Program-made: the position numbers and the translations under genes
In this document: positions 1 through 8,390 of the stretch, piece by piece
Position numbering within the stretch: position 1 is the stretch's first letter
Layout of the letters: each line of letters begins with the position of its first letter
Assembly (NCBI RefSeq): GCF_008641105.1
Contig: NZ_VTTI01000005.1
Location: 46,031 to 110,030 of the forward strand
Direction of reading: 5' to 3'
Source: Halopseudomonas salina
GTDB taxonomy: Bacteria; Pseudomonadota; Gammaproteobacteria; Pseudomonadales; Pseudomonadaceae
Length of the DNA: 64,000 bases
Notes under the pieces: model-generated
Told to the model about the DNA's origin: nothing
Database searches by the model: none
The model's input: the letters and a program-made list of their open reading frames with translations, nothing else

Positions 1-909
1 CAAAGCGGGCTGAATGGGGATGATCAGTGTGGTCAGCGTCGCCAGCATCGCCATCCATGCAAATATGGCCAGGAACGAATCCAGTAGTGGTGTTCGCCGA
101 GCGGTATCCAGGAATGACCGGGCGAAGAGCACACCCACCGCGGCGGATAGACTGAGGCTGAAAGGCAGGATGCGGTTGCCATGCTCGCCAAGGTTGGGCC
201 AGATGAACTGGGCCCCTAGTCCGTTGATTGCAGCAACTCCGGCACCGAAGGCAACTACGAAGCAGACATACAGCACGAAGGAGCGCTCACGCAAGACGGC
301 AAACAACAGCAGGTTGTAAATGGCCAGCGCCAGCAACATGCCGAAGTAGGTCGCCAGGATGGCATAGCTTGCCTGGCTGTTTTCATAGAAGTGCTCCGCT
401 TGCCACAACTGGGCATCCAGCGTCAGACTACCCTCTGAATGTGCGGCGACGAATAGCGTGCGGCTTTCACCGGGCTCCAGATACAGCTTGAAGATTGGAT
501 TGCGATGCTTCATGTCCCGCTGCTGGTATGGCAGCGTGTCACCCTGATGCTGGATGACGGTACCGTCTGCCCCTACGTTATACAGGGTAACCCTGTCCAG
601 AGACGGGTAACGCATTTCGAGAATCCAGTCGGTACGGCGGTCGGCCGTGGACGTCACGGTCGCCTTCAACCAGAGACGGTCGCGGGTGTAGCTGAAATTA
701 AGACCTTCTCGTTGGGAAGCAGGTTGAAACAGGGAGGGTTGCTCCATTACCTGGTCAGGTAGAAGCTGGCGTTCCTGGTCACGGAAGTAGCTTACATGGG
801 GCTGCAGATCAGAAATTACCCGAGTCGCATTATCGACTATCAGGGGCGCTGAGGCCTGAGCGGTGGTGCCTGTGAGCAGGAATAGCCAGATCAACGCGAA
901 ACAACGCAT
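1..909 (-). CDS. 7TMR-DISM sensor protein, 3' part outside window
   Basis: The reading frame starts at an ATG at 909 and is open to the window edge, giving 303 visible residues. An N-terminal signal peptide (LIWLFLLTGTTAQASA) is followed by a periplasmic domain of roughly residues 25-180 that resembles 7TMR-DISMED2, including an RDRLWLK stretch and an EPGESRTLFV strand. A run of membrane helices then begins near residue 190 (YFGMLLALAIYNLLLFAVL), typical of the 7TMR-DISM module. In this family the membrane part senses a periplasmic ligand and passes the signal to a C-terminal GGDEF, kinase or cyclase domain; that output domain is not visible here. The assignment to 7TMR-DISM is fairly sure; the output is unknown. 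The gene is cut by the window, not broken. Confidence 0.75.
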   Translation of the reverse strand, partial: MRCFALIWLFLLTGTTAQASAPLIVDNATRVISDLQPHVSYFRDQERQLLPDQVMEQPSLFQPASQREGLNFSYTRDRLWLKATVTSTADRRTDWILEMRYPSLDRVTLYNVGADGTVIQHQGDTLPYQQRDMKHRNPIFKLYLEPGESRTLFVAAHSEGSLTLDAQLWQAEHFYENSQASYAILATYFGMLLALAIYNLLLFAVLRERSFVLYVCFVVAFGAGVAAINGLGAQFIWPNLGEHGNRILPFSLSLSAAVGVLFARSFLDTARRTPLLDSFLAIFAWMAMLATLTTLIIPIQPAL

Positions 910-1078
910 TGCTGAGCCGCGCAGGCCCCTGGAGGGTCGAACGTGCGTTAAAAGGACCATATGCGAAGTGTGACCTGAATCCCTGGTGTTTCATCATCGG
1001 TGGCCGGCTTGTTCTGCCTGACGGGTTGATACCTTGATCGGTATCGGCTGTGATTTGAATGGCTTTATCCAGCCACGA

Positions 1079-2140
1079 CTATAGGTCTGTGCTGGTGCTG
1101 GCGTCAAATTCTGCAGTTGACCGTTGAGCCTGCTGACGGAAGCCCCGTGGCGTGACTCCCAGCCAGCGGCGGAAGGTTCGACTGAAATTGGTTGGATCCA
1201 GATAGCCCAGGCGCTCTGCCACATTCTCGATACTCAGGCTGGTCTGTGAGAGAAGCCAGCAGGCCAGGTCACAACGCACATCGTCGAGCAAGGTCTGATA
1301 GCGAACACCCTCGTCGCTTAGGTGACGAATAAGCGTGCGCGGGGCCATATGCTCCTGGGCGGCCATTTGCTCCAGGGTCGGATATTGACTGTCGCAACTC
1401 AGTAAGCGTTTTTTTATACGTTCGCTCAGGGAACCACCGCGGACCAAGCGTTGAAGCTGGTTTTCGCAGTCACGCAGAGCCAGTCTGTGGGCTTCAGGAT
1501 CTGCCGCCAGACAGGGGCTTTCCAGGTAGCCGGCCGGCATCTCGAGCCGTAACTGATCGCTACCGAACCTGACTGTCCCGGCTACCTGACGATAGGCAGC
1601 AGACCAGTCTGTCTCGGCCATGGGCCAGTGCAGGATCAGATCCTGATACACGGGTAGTCCGGTGGCAGTTTCGAGCAGGCGCAGAACGCCGGTAGTGAAG
1701 TGCCCCAGCAGGTACTCGCGCAGCTCCGGCAGAATCAGGCGCTCGTCGAGGACCAGCATCGTTGTGTGCTCCGGGTCGATTCTGAAGGCGGCGATGTTCT
1801 GGCGCAAACTGGAGTACCGATTGATAACCCCCACAGCCGCCCGGACGTTGCTGGTCAGAATGCTGGCGTAGCCGGCTGCGCCATGGGCGGAGACGTCGGT
1901 GTGCCGGCCCACTTCGATACCCAACCACGGACATTGACTGAGCGAGAGCGCATGCAGCACCAGGCGATGCATCTGGTCGAAGCTCAGAAAGTGATTGTCG
2001 TGGTGCAGGTTGTTCCAGTCGAGACGGGTTCCTTCCAGAATGCGGCTGTCGGAGAACCCGCGACGCCGCAGCTCGGCACAGATAAGACGGGCATATACGG
2101 GATGAATCGAGGGGCTGAGCCAGAGCTGCTGGTTGAACAT
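1079..2140 (-). CDS. AraC-family transcriptional regulator next to alkB
   Basis: A 353-residue protein. Residues about 20-210 resemble the arabinose-binding-like N-terminal domain of the OruR/ArgR-like AraC group (SFDQMHRLVLHALSLSQCPW). The C-terminal 100 residues hold the double helix-turn-helix, with LEQMAAQEHMAPRTLIRHL and the signature NVAERLGYLDPTNFSRTFRR. It is transcribed divergently from alkB, with 138 bases between the starts, so regulation of alkB, itself, or both from the shared region is a natural inference. AraC-type activators of alkane hydroxylase genes are known from other bacteria (AlkR of Acinetobacter). The inducer cannot be read from sequence. No strong Shine-Dalgarno precedes the ATG. 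Confidence 0.85.
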   Translation of the reverse strand: MFNQQLWLSPSIHPVYARLICAELRRRGFSDSRILEGTRLDWNNLHHDNHFLSFDQMHRLVLHALSLSQCPWLGIEVGRHTDVSAHGAAGYASILTSNVRAAVGVINRYSSLRQNIAAFRIDPEHTTMLVLDERLILPELREYLLGHFTTGVLRLLETATGLPVYQDLILHWPMAETDWSAAYRQVAGTVRFGSDQLRLEMPAGYLESPCLAADPEAHRLALRDCENQLQRLVRGGSLSERIKKRLLSCDSQYPTLEQMAAQEHMAPRTLIRHLSDEGVRYQTLLDDVRCDLACWLLSQTSLSIENVAERLGYLDPTNFSRTFRRWLGVTPRGFRQQAQRSTAEFDASTSTDL

Positions 2141-2278
2141 GGGCCGGACCGAAGAAAGGATCAGTTGTCACAATATGACGATTTATTGCCCGTTGCAACG
2201 GTAGGCGGCCTGCCAGGCGGGGAGGATGATCATCAAGCAATCGTCGAATAACCGTCATAACAATAAAAGGTATTCAAG

Positions 2279-3487
2279 ATGAATAGCTCGGCCTCTGTGT
2301 CTCCGGCATCTTCAGCTTACGTCGACAGAAAACGGCATCTATGGTTATTTTCTCTGCTGGTGCCCTGTATAGCGCTTATCGGTCCACTCATGTACATGTT
2401 TGTGTCGCCCAATCTCTTGTGGTTATGGTTGCCGACACTGTTCAGTTATCTGGTGATTCCCTTACTGGATGCGATCATCGGGGAGGACCAGAGTAACCCG
2501 CCGGAGGAAGCTGTTCCGGCACTCGAGGAAGACCGATTTTACCGTTACGTTACCTATGCCCTGGTGCCTGTTCTCTGGGCCAGCTTCCTGGTCAGCGTGA
2601 TCTTCGTAGGTACGCATGAGCTGCCCTGGCACGGCGTTCTAGCGGTGATACTTGCTGCCGGTGGCACTCTTGGCTATGGCCTTAACCTTGGCCATGAAAT
2701 GGGCCACAAGAAAACCTCACTCGAGCGCTGGCTGGCCAAGATTACCCTGGCTCTGGGTTTTTATGGCCACTTTTTTGTCGAGCACAACCGTGGGCACCAC
2801 CGCGATGTAGCGACTCCGGTTGATCCGGCGTCCTCACGCATGGGCGAAAGTATCTACCGCTTTGTTTTCCGGGAAATGCCAGGTGCATTTTTTCGTGCCT
2901 GGGATCTTGAGGCCGAACGCCTCGAGCGCTGTGGCAAGTCGGTATGGAGTCTGGAGAATGAGATTATTCAGCCGGCCCTTATAAGTCTCGTGCTCTATGG
3001 CACACTGATCGCGTTCCTCGGCGTACAGATGATACCTGTGTTGCTGCTGATTGCATTCTGGGGTGCATTCCAGCTTACCCAGGCTAACTACATCGAACAC
3101 TACGGGCTTTTGCGCAAGCTGCAGGCCAACGGCCGATATGAGCGCTGCCAGCCGCACCATTCATGGAACAGCAATCATCTGTTTTCCAACTGGGCCCTGT
3201 TCCATTTGCAACGCCACTCCGATCATCACGCACATCCGACGCGTCGCTATCAGTCGCTGCGTGATTTTCCCGATCTGCCGCGGCTGCCCAGTGGCTATTT
3301 CGGGATGTATGCGATTGCCTATGTGCCGGCGATCTGGTTCAAGGTGATGGACAAGCGCCTGCTTGATGCGGTCGATCGAGATCCGTCACGCATCAATTTC
3401 GAACCGGCCAAGCGTGATCGGTTGATGCGCCGCTACCGGCTTGGGGATGCGCAGGAGACAACGACGGGCGCCGGGGTGGCAGCATGA
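2279..3487 (+). CDS. alkB: alkane 1-monooxygenase (integral-membrane non-heme diiron)
   Basis: A 402-residue membrane enzyme that hydroxylates the terminal carbon of n-alkanes, taking electrons from rubredoxin. The histidine boxes of the AlkB family are all present: GHEMGHK near residue 138, EHNRGHH near 168, NYIEHYG near 271 and LQRHSDHHAHP near 310. Hydrophobic pairs near residues 22-65 and 95-135 and around 225-255 give the expected six-helix topology. Length matches the family (about 400). The ATG is preceded by AAAAGG. The rubredoxin gene overlaps its stop, forming an enzyme-electron carrier pair, and the divergent AraC protein is the likely regulator. Chain-length range cannot be told from sequence alone. 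Confidence 0.95.
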   Translation: MNSSASVSPASSAYVDRKRHLWLFSLLVPCIALIGPLMYMFVSPNLLWLWLPTLFSYLVIPLLDAIIGEDQSNPPEEAVPALEEDRFYRYVTYALVPVLWASFLVSVIFVGTHELPWHGVLAVILAAGGTLGYGLNLGHEMGHKKTSLERWLAKITLALGFYGHFFVEHNRGHHRDVATPVDPASSRMGESIYRFVFREMPGAFFRAWDLEAERLERCGKSVWSLENEIIQPALISLVLYGTLIAFLGVQMIPVLLLIAFWGAFQLTQANYIEHYGLLRKLQANGRYERCQPHHSWNSNHLFSNWALFHLQRHSDHHAHPTRRYQSLRDFPDLPRLPSGYFGMYAIAYVPAIWFKVMDKRLLDAVDRDPSRINFEPAKRDRLMRRYRLGDAQETTTGAGVAA

Positions 3488-3660
3488 GCCGCTACCTGTG
3501 TCCTGAATGTGGATATGTATATGACGAAGCCGCAGGCGATGCCCATATGGGTTTCGCCGCAGGCACCGCCTGGTCCGAGTTGCCGGAAGATTTCGTCTGT
3601 CCCGATTGTGCGATCAGTTACAAGGACGACTTCACCCGGAGTGATGAAGGCGCGGTCTAG
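3484..3660 (+). CDS. rubredoxin, AlkG-like electron donor to AlkB
   Basis: A 58-residue protein. Four cysteines bind a single iron: C6 and C9 in CPECGYVYDE, and C39 and C42 in CPDC. Aromatic residues Y11, Y13 and W30 and the PEDFVCP segment fit a rubredoxin fold. The ATG overlaps the alkB stop as ATGA, so translation is probably coupled and the product delivers electrons to AlkB. The residue after the last cysteine is alanine (CPDCA), where most rubredoxins have glycine. The stop lies in a CTAG shared with the stop of the convergent permease gene. No rubredoxin reductase is in the window. Confidence 0.93.
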   Translation: MSRYLCPECGYVYDEAAGDAHMGFAAGTAWSELPEDFVCPDCAISYKDDFTRSDEGAV

Positions 3661-5582
3661 AGCGGCCATACCCAAAGCAGCATGGGTACGCTGACCGCGA
3701 CAACGAGTATCGCCAGTGGAAGCCCCAGCGGCCAGTAGTCGCCAAATCGGAAGCCGCCCGGGCCCAGAATCAACGTGTTGTTCTGGTGCCCGATGGGCGT
3801 CAGGAAAGCGCAGGAGGCGCCAATAGCGACGGCCATCAGAAAGCTGTCGGGATTGACTTCCAGTTGATGCGCGATACCGATTGCGATCGGGCACATGATC
3901 GCCGCCGTGGCGGCATTATTCATGAAGCTCGACAAGATCAGCGTCACCACCAGCATGAGGCTAAGGGCGATGACTGGATTGCCCTGGGCCAGTTGCTCGA
4001 GCAGTGAGCGCGCCAACAGATCCGCGGCCCCCGTAGTTGCCATCGCATCTGCCAGTGGCATCAGGGCGCCGAGCAAAACGATGATAGGCCAGTCGACAGC
4101 CTCATAGATGCGGCGCATGGGCAGGACGCGTGTGAGCATATAGCCGACGACCCCCAACACGAACGCGATCGCTGTCGGCAGGACCCCGAGAGCTGCGAGC
4201 AGCACTGCAGCCAGCATGATGCCCAGGGCGGTATAGGCTTTCTTCCGATCGGGAATCAGGATGGCTCGCTGGGCGAGGGGTATACAGCCCATGTCATTGG
4301 CAAAATGGCTGATCGCATCGGGCGTGCCCTGCATCAGGAGCACATCCCCTGCCTGCAAATCAGTCCAGCGCAATCGTCGGATCGAGCGGTGGCCCTGACG
4401 GGAAATTGCCAGCAGATTGACCGAGAACCGGGTGCGGATCCTCACATCCGTAGCGCTACGTCCGGTGAGTAACGACGTCGGCTGTACCAGCAGCTCCTGT
4501 ATGGTGATCTCGTCTGCCTGAGCGTTGCTTTTCTCGTTCTCTTTGTTCTTTTCGTCCTTGCTCGCTTCCCTGATCTCTTGATCGTTCTCGCCCTCGTCCT
4601 CAGATACCGATATCTGAGCATCAGTCTTGGATTCTGCCTCGGCTTTAGCCTCTGTCTCGGCGTCGTCGTCCGTGTCCTCCTCGATCGGCTCACTTGGAAC
4701 ATCTTCTTCCAGCTTCAGGCCCAGTCGTGTCAGAGCGGGGCCCAGTGCTTCCGGCTCTGATTCCAGTACCAGGATATCTCCGGCCTGAAGTCGCTGACCG
4801 GCGCGCGGCGCGGTGACCCGGAAGTCGTTGTGTACCAGGCCGACGATCTGGGTGTCGGCGTCCAGGCGCTCCTCGACTTCGCCCAGCCGCTGGCCAACGA
4901 CTTTGGAATCCCTGCCGATGCGCACTTCCGTGATATAGGTGCCGGTATCGAAGCTACCCGCATCCGAACGGGTTCTCTTGGGCACCAGCCAACGCCCGGC
5001 GAGGACGGTAAAGAGTATGCCGGCCAGGGCGACGGCGATCCCCACCGGGGCGAAATCGAACATGGCGAAGGGGCCCTGTGCATCTTCGGCCCGGAACCCG
5101 GAAACGATCAGGTTTGGCGGCGTACCTATCAAGGTGGTCATGCCACCGAGAATGGTGCCGAAAGCCAGGGGCATGAGCACTTGTCCAGGCTGGATATTCT
5201 GCTTGGCGGCAAGCTGAATGGCGATCGGCATCAGCAGTGCCATGGCGCCGACATTGTTCATGAAGGCCGAGAGAAAGGCGCCGAGCAGCATCAAAGCAGC
5301 AATGCCCAGGGCCGGTCCGCCGCCGGTAGGGAGAATGCGCTGGGCCAGGGCATCCACCGCGCCAGTTGTCTGCAGGCCGAAACTGAGTATGAGCACCGCG
5401 GCCACGGTGATCACCGCGGGATGGCCGAATCCTTCGAATGCCGACTCGGCCGGCACCAGTCCGAGAATCACGCAGGCCAGGAGTGCGGCCAGGGCTACCA
5501 GGTCATACCGCCACCGGTCCCAGAGGAAAAGACCAACGGTCACCAACAGTACGACGAAGAACAAAACCTGATCGAGACTCAC
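3657..5582 (-). CDS. SLC13/DASS-type anion permease with two RCK_C domains and acidic linker
   Basis: A 641-residue inner-membrane transporter. N- and C-terminal halves carry the repeated family motifs with conserved Asn-Asn (SAFMNNVGAMALLMPIA near residue 108 and SSFMNNAATAAIMCPIA near 555) and GTPPNLI near 150. Between them lie two TrkA-C/RCK_C regulatory domains (about 215-285 and 360-425). They are separated by a very acidic, low-complexity stretch at about residues 290-358. Proteins of this layout are annotated as SLC13 or sodium/sulfate symporters; the substrate is not determined. Translation starts at a GTG with AGGAG eight bases upstream. It follows dbpA by 24 bases and probably shares its transcript. 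Its stop codon overlaps that of the rubredoxin gene tail to tail. Confidence 0.88.
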   Translation of the reverse strand: MSLDQVLFFVVLLVTVGLFLWDRWRYDLVALAALLACVILGLVPAESAFEGFGHPAVITVAAVLILSFGLQTTGAVDALAQRILPTGGGPALGIAALMLLGAFLSAFMNNVGAMALLMPIAIQLAAKQNIQPGQVLMPLAFGTILGGMTTLIGTPPNLIVSGFRAEDAQGPFAMFDFAPVGIAVALAGILFTVLAGRWLVPKRTRSDAGSFDTGTYITEVRIGRDSKVVGQRLGEVEERLDADTQIVGLVHNDFRVTAPRAGQRLQAGDILVLESEPEALGPALTRLGLKLEEDVPSEPIEEDTDDDAETEAKAEAESKTDAQISVSEDEGENDQEIREASKDEKNKENEKSNAQADEITIQELLVQPTSLLTGRSATDVRIRTRFSVNLLAISRQGHRSIRRLRWTDLQAGDVLLMQGTPDAISHFANDMGCIPLAQRAILIPDRKKAYTALGIMLAAVLLAALGVLPTAIAFVLGVVGYMLTRVLPMRRIYEAVDWPIIVLLGALMPLADAMATTGAADLLARSLLEQLAQGNPVIALSLMLVVTLILSSFMNNAATAAIMCPIAIGIAHQLEVNPDSFLMAVAIGASCAFLTPIGHQNNTLILGPGGFRFGDYWPLGLPLAILVVAVSVPMLLWVWPL

Positions 5583-5606
5583 TATCCAGACTCCTGTAAG
5601 CGTGTG

Positions 5607-6995
5607 TCAGAGCAGCCGGATTTTGAATCGACGACCCTTTATCTTTCCCTGCTCCAGTCGCTGATGGGCGGTGGGGGCGAGATCCCTTTTGACGGCTACC
5701 AGTGCCTGGTAGTCGGTGATACTGATCTTGCCGATCGCATCGGCCGGTAGGCCGGCGTCGCCAGTGAGTGCGCCCAGCAGGTCGCCAGGTCTAACCTTGT
5801 CCTTGCGCCCACCGGCCACCGCCAGCGTGCGCATAGGTGCAATTAACGGCGTATCCAGACCCGCAGGCAACTGTGCGATCGGGTGCCATTCCAGGGGCTG
5901 GCCGCGAGCGGCTTCGATTGCATTGGCCCGCCCGCCTTCAGACGGGGCGACCAGGCTCAACGCCAGGCCGGGTTCCCCAGCACGTCCGCTGCGACCGATG
6001 CGGTGAGTATGGACCGCCGGGTCCGGGGAGAGTTCGACATTGATCACCGCAGCGACGCCGGCAATATCGATCCCCCGGGCGGCCACATCGGTAGCCACCA
6101 GTACGCTGCAGCTCTGATTGGCGAACAGAGCGAGTACTTCGTCCCGTTCCCGCTGTTCCATGTCGCCGTGCAGCGTCAGTGCACTGATTTTGTGAGCCTG
6201 CAAATGTTTGAGAACATCCTGGCACTGCTGGCGGGTATGGCAAAACGCGATACAGGGTTGCAGGCGTTCAGCGGCAAGGAGTCTGACTACCGATTGCAGG
6301 CGCTCACCAGGGGTAATTTCGTAGAAGCGCTGGGTAATCGGATTTTCCGGCTCGGTCTCTTCAATGCTGATACGTTGTGGTGACTGCATGAAGCGACCGG
6401 CAAGCGCTTCGATTGACGGGGGGTAGGTTGCCGAAAACAATAGGGTCTGCCGTCGCTTGGGTGCCAGCTCAATGATTGCGCTGATCGCATCAAAGAATCC
6501 CATGTCGAGCATCCGGTCTGCTTCATCGAGTACCAGGCAGTTGAGGCCTTTGAGCTCCAGAGTGCCGCGGTCCAGGTGATCCTTTATACGTCCGGGTGTC
6601 CCAACCACCACGTGGGCTCCCTGTTCGAGGGAGGCGGCTTGGGGACCAAAAGGCGTACCGCCGCAGAGCGTAACGATCTTGATATTGGGCATGCCACTGG
6701 CCATAGTGCGTAATGCGGTTGCGGTCTGCGCGGCGAGCTCCCGCGTGGGGCTCAGGACCAGCGCCTGACAGCCAAGAAAGGCCGGGTTCAACGGCACCAG
6801 AAGGCCGATGCCAAAGGCTGCGGTCTTGCCGCTACCGGTGCGCGACTGAGCTATGAGGTCGTTGCCGGTGAGGATCACCGGGAGCGCTTGCGCCTGTACC
6901 TGCGTCATCTCCTTGAAACCAAGATGCTCAAGGGTTTGCAGGAGTGCGGTGGGCAGAGACAGGCTGGAAAAGGAAGTCGATTGCACTGGCGGCAC
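5607..6995 (-). CDS. dbpA: DEAD-box ATP-dependent RNA helicase DbpA
   Basis: A 462-residue helicase that remodels 23S rRNA during 50S assembly; in E. coli DbpA is directed to hairpin 92. The Q motif region (FKEMTQVQAQALP), Walker A SRTGSGKT, DEAD (VLDEADRMLDMGF near 155), SAT (LFSATYP) and HRIGRSGRAG are all present. The C-terminal about 70 residues form the DbpA RNA-binding domain (GDLLGALTGDAGLPADAIGKI and a basic KGRRFKIRLL tail), which separates DbpA from RhlE or SrmB. The start is a GTG; a second GTG three codons later (6986) has AGGTG at better spacing and may be the true start. A small basic gene lies 44 bases upstream and the permease gene 24 bases downstream, all co-directional. Confidence 0.93.
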   Translation of the reverse strand: MPPVQSTSFSSLSLPTALLQTLEHLGFKEMTQVQAQALPVILTGNDLIAQSRTGSGKTAAFGIGLLVPLNPAFLGCQALVLSPTRELAAQTATALRTMASGMPNIKIVTLCGGTPFGPQAASLEQGAHVVVGTPGRIKDHLDRGTLELKGLNCLVLDEADRMLDMGFFDAISAIIELAPKRRQTLLFSATYPPSIEALAGRFMQSPQRISIEETEPENPITQRFYEITPGERLQSVVRLLAAERLQPCIAFCHTRQQCQDVLKHLQAHKISALTLHGDMEQRERDEVLALFANQSCSVLVATDVAARGIDIAGVAAVINVELSPDPAVHTHRIGRSGRAGEPGLALSLVAPSEGGRANAIEAARGQPLEWHPIAQLPAGLDTPLIAPMRTLAVAGGRKDKVRPGDLLGALTGDAGLPADAIGKISITDYQALVAVKRDLAPTAHQRLEQGKIKGRRFKIRLL

Positions 6996-7039
6996 CTGAT
7001 GCTTGATGGCCGCTCAGTGTAGCAGAATGGTCTATGGCG

Positions 7040-7204
7040 TCAGCGCTTGATTCTGGACTTGCGAAACCCTCCGTGGCTAGTGAAAGAGCCGGTATCGCCG
7101 AAAATCGAGAAACGCGTTGCACGGAAAAACGCCGTTGCGCGGGAAACATGATAGCTGCGCGCCTTGTTATACGCCCAGATCCAACCGCGGCTGTTACTGC
7201 TCAT
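7040..7204 (-). CDS. small basic protein upstream of dbpA
   Basis: A 54-residue reading frame, rich in Arg, Ser and Phe (MSSNSRGWIWAYNKARSYHV at the start, RKSRIKR at the end). The ATG has GGAG eight bases upstream. Third codon positions are mostly G or C, as in neighbouring genes, which argues for real coding. An in-frame upstream ATG at 7267 would add 21 residues but has a poorer start context. I do not recognise a family. Being co-directional with and 44 bases from dbpA, it could be co-transcribed with the helicase; basic charge and context would suit RNA or ribosome binding, but that is speculation. Confidence 0.55.
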   Translation of the reverse strand: MSSNSRGWIWAYNKARSYHVSRATAFFRATRFSIFGDTGSFTSHGGFRKSRIKR

Positions 7205-7409
7205 GATAATCACTCCATGATGACCATTGGTTTCGGTGTTCAAGATAGTACGGGCAGGATGTGACAAGGTAACGTCAGAGGGGAAAGGCTTGACTCTTCT
7301 TGTGTCTGTTTATTGGCACATCCTGTTCGAGCGCATATTACGTCAATGGCCCGGCGTAAGAAAAGGAAACATTTTGTTTCGCATCCAGATTGTCGATAAC
7401 TGACGTGAA
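7205..7409. other. intergenic region between small basic gene and GGDEF gene
   Basis: About 205 bases with no reading frame that I can support. It should hold the promoter for the small gene, dbpA and the permease, all read leftwards, and the 3' end of the PAS-GGDEF gene faces it. A purine-rich stretch and A/T-rich patches (7355-7380) are visible, but I see no clear sigma70 pair, terminator or operator. Confidence 0.3.
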
Positions 7410-8369
7410 TTAGTCATTTTCGGCAACAGATGTGCGATTTCGTCCATTTTCCTTGGACTGATACAAAGCCTTGTCAGCAGCCTCGATCAATTGGGTGTGA
7501 TTGAGCATGGCATCATTCAGTTCGGCGACGCCCAGGCTGATGGTGACATGCAGGATCATGTTTTCGTGGGGGATCTTCAGCGCTGCTATGGCTTTGCGCA
7601 AGCGCTCGGCAAACTGATAGGCGCCATCTTCGGGGGTGTCGGGAAGGAGCACGGCAAATTCTTCCCCACCGTATCTGCCGGCGAAGTCGGTTTCCCTGGC
7701 AAATAGCCGGGTAAGTCGGGCTACCTCGCGTATCACTTCATCACCTAGTTGGTGACCATAGGTATCGTTGAAATTCTTGAAGTGGTCTATGTCAAACATC
7801 AACAGACTTGCGGGGTGCTCGTACCGCTGATGGCGGGAAAATTCCTGCTCCAGGCACTGCTCCCAGTAACGACGATTGAGCAGACCGGTGAGTCCGTCAC
7901 GCAGGGCAAGTTCCTGAAGTTGGTTGTTGGCCGACTCCAGCTGTCGCTTGTTGACCGCGACACTGGTTACGTCGTAAATGATCAGGCATACATGATCGCT
8001 GACGCCACTGGTGCTGCGCAGGGGGAGGATAGTGACATTCTGGTACATCTCGTCCGCCAGGCCAGTGATTGGCTGATAGCTCTTGAAATGCACCAGGTTG
8101 GGCCGCTGCTCCCAGATTGTGAACGCCCGGGTTCCCAGCATGACGGCAGTTTCCACTTTGCGACTGAACCAGTTACGTTCGATCTCGGGGAATACGTCGA
8201 ACAGGGTCCGGCCAGCAACCTCATCTGCGCCCAGTCCGGAGTGGTTCTCCATGAAGCTGTTCCAGACATCGATCTGATAATCGCGATCCATGACAACCAC
8301 GCCGACATCGATGCTCTGGACCACATCCAGAAGCCAGTGAAGTTCAGTGATGTCAAACTGGGCGGGCAT
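7410..8369 (-). CDS. PAS-GGDEF diguanylate cyclase
   Basis: A 319-residue cytoplasmic protein. Residues about 10-130 form a PAS domain (VVVMDRDYQIDVWNSFMENH), followed by a short coiled helix and a GGDEF domain from about 155. The active site is RYGGEEF near residue 233, and RETD five residues before it is the c-di-GMP inhibitory I-site, so the enzyme should make c-di-GMP from two GTP under product feedback. The start ATG has AGGACAGGAAC upstream. It lies 21 bases behind the REC-CheX gene in the same direction, which suggests a two-gene operon in which phosphorylation and c-di-GMP signalling are linked. No membrane segment is seen. Confidence 0.9.
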   Translation of the reverse strand: MPAQFDITELHWLLDVVQSIDVGVVVMDRDYQIDVWNSFMENHSGLGADEVAGRTLFDVFPEIERNWFSRKVETAVMLGTRAFTIWEQRPNLVHFKSYQPITGLADEMYQNVTILPLRSTSGVSDHVCLIIYDVTSVAVNKRQLESANNQLQELALRDGLTGLLNRRYWEQCLEQEFSRHQRYEHPASLLMFDIDHFKNFNDTYGHQLGDEVIREVARLTRLFARETDFAGRYGGEEFAVLLPDTPEDGAYQFAERLRKAIAALKIPHENMILHVTISLGVAELNDAMLNHTQLIEAADKALYQSKENGRNRTSVAEND

Positions 8370-8390
8370 GTTCCTGTCCTTTTGATGCGT

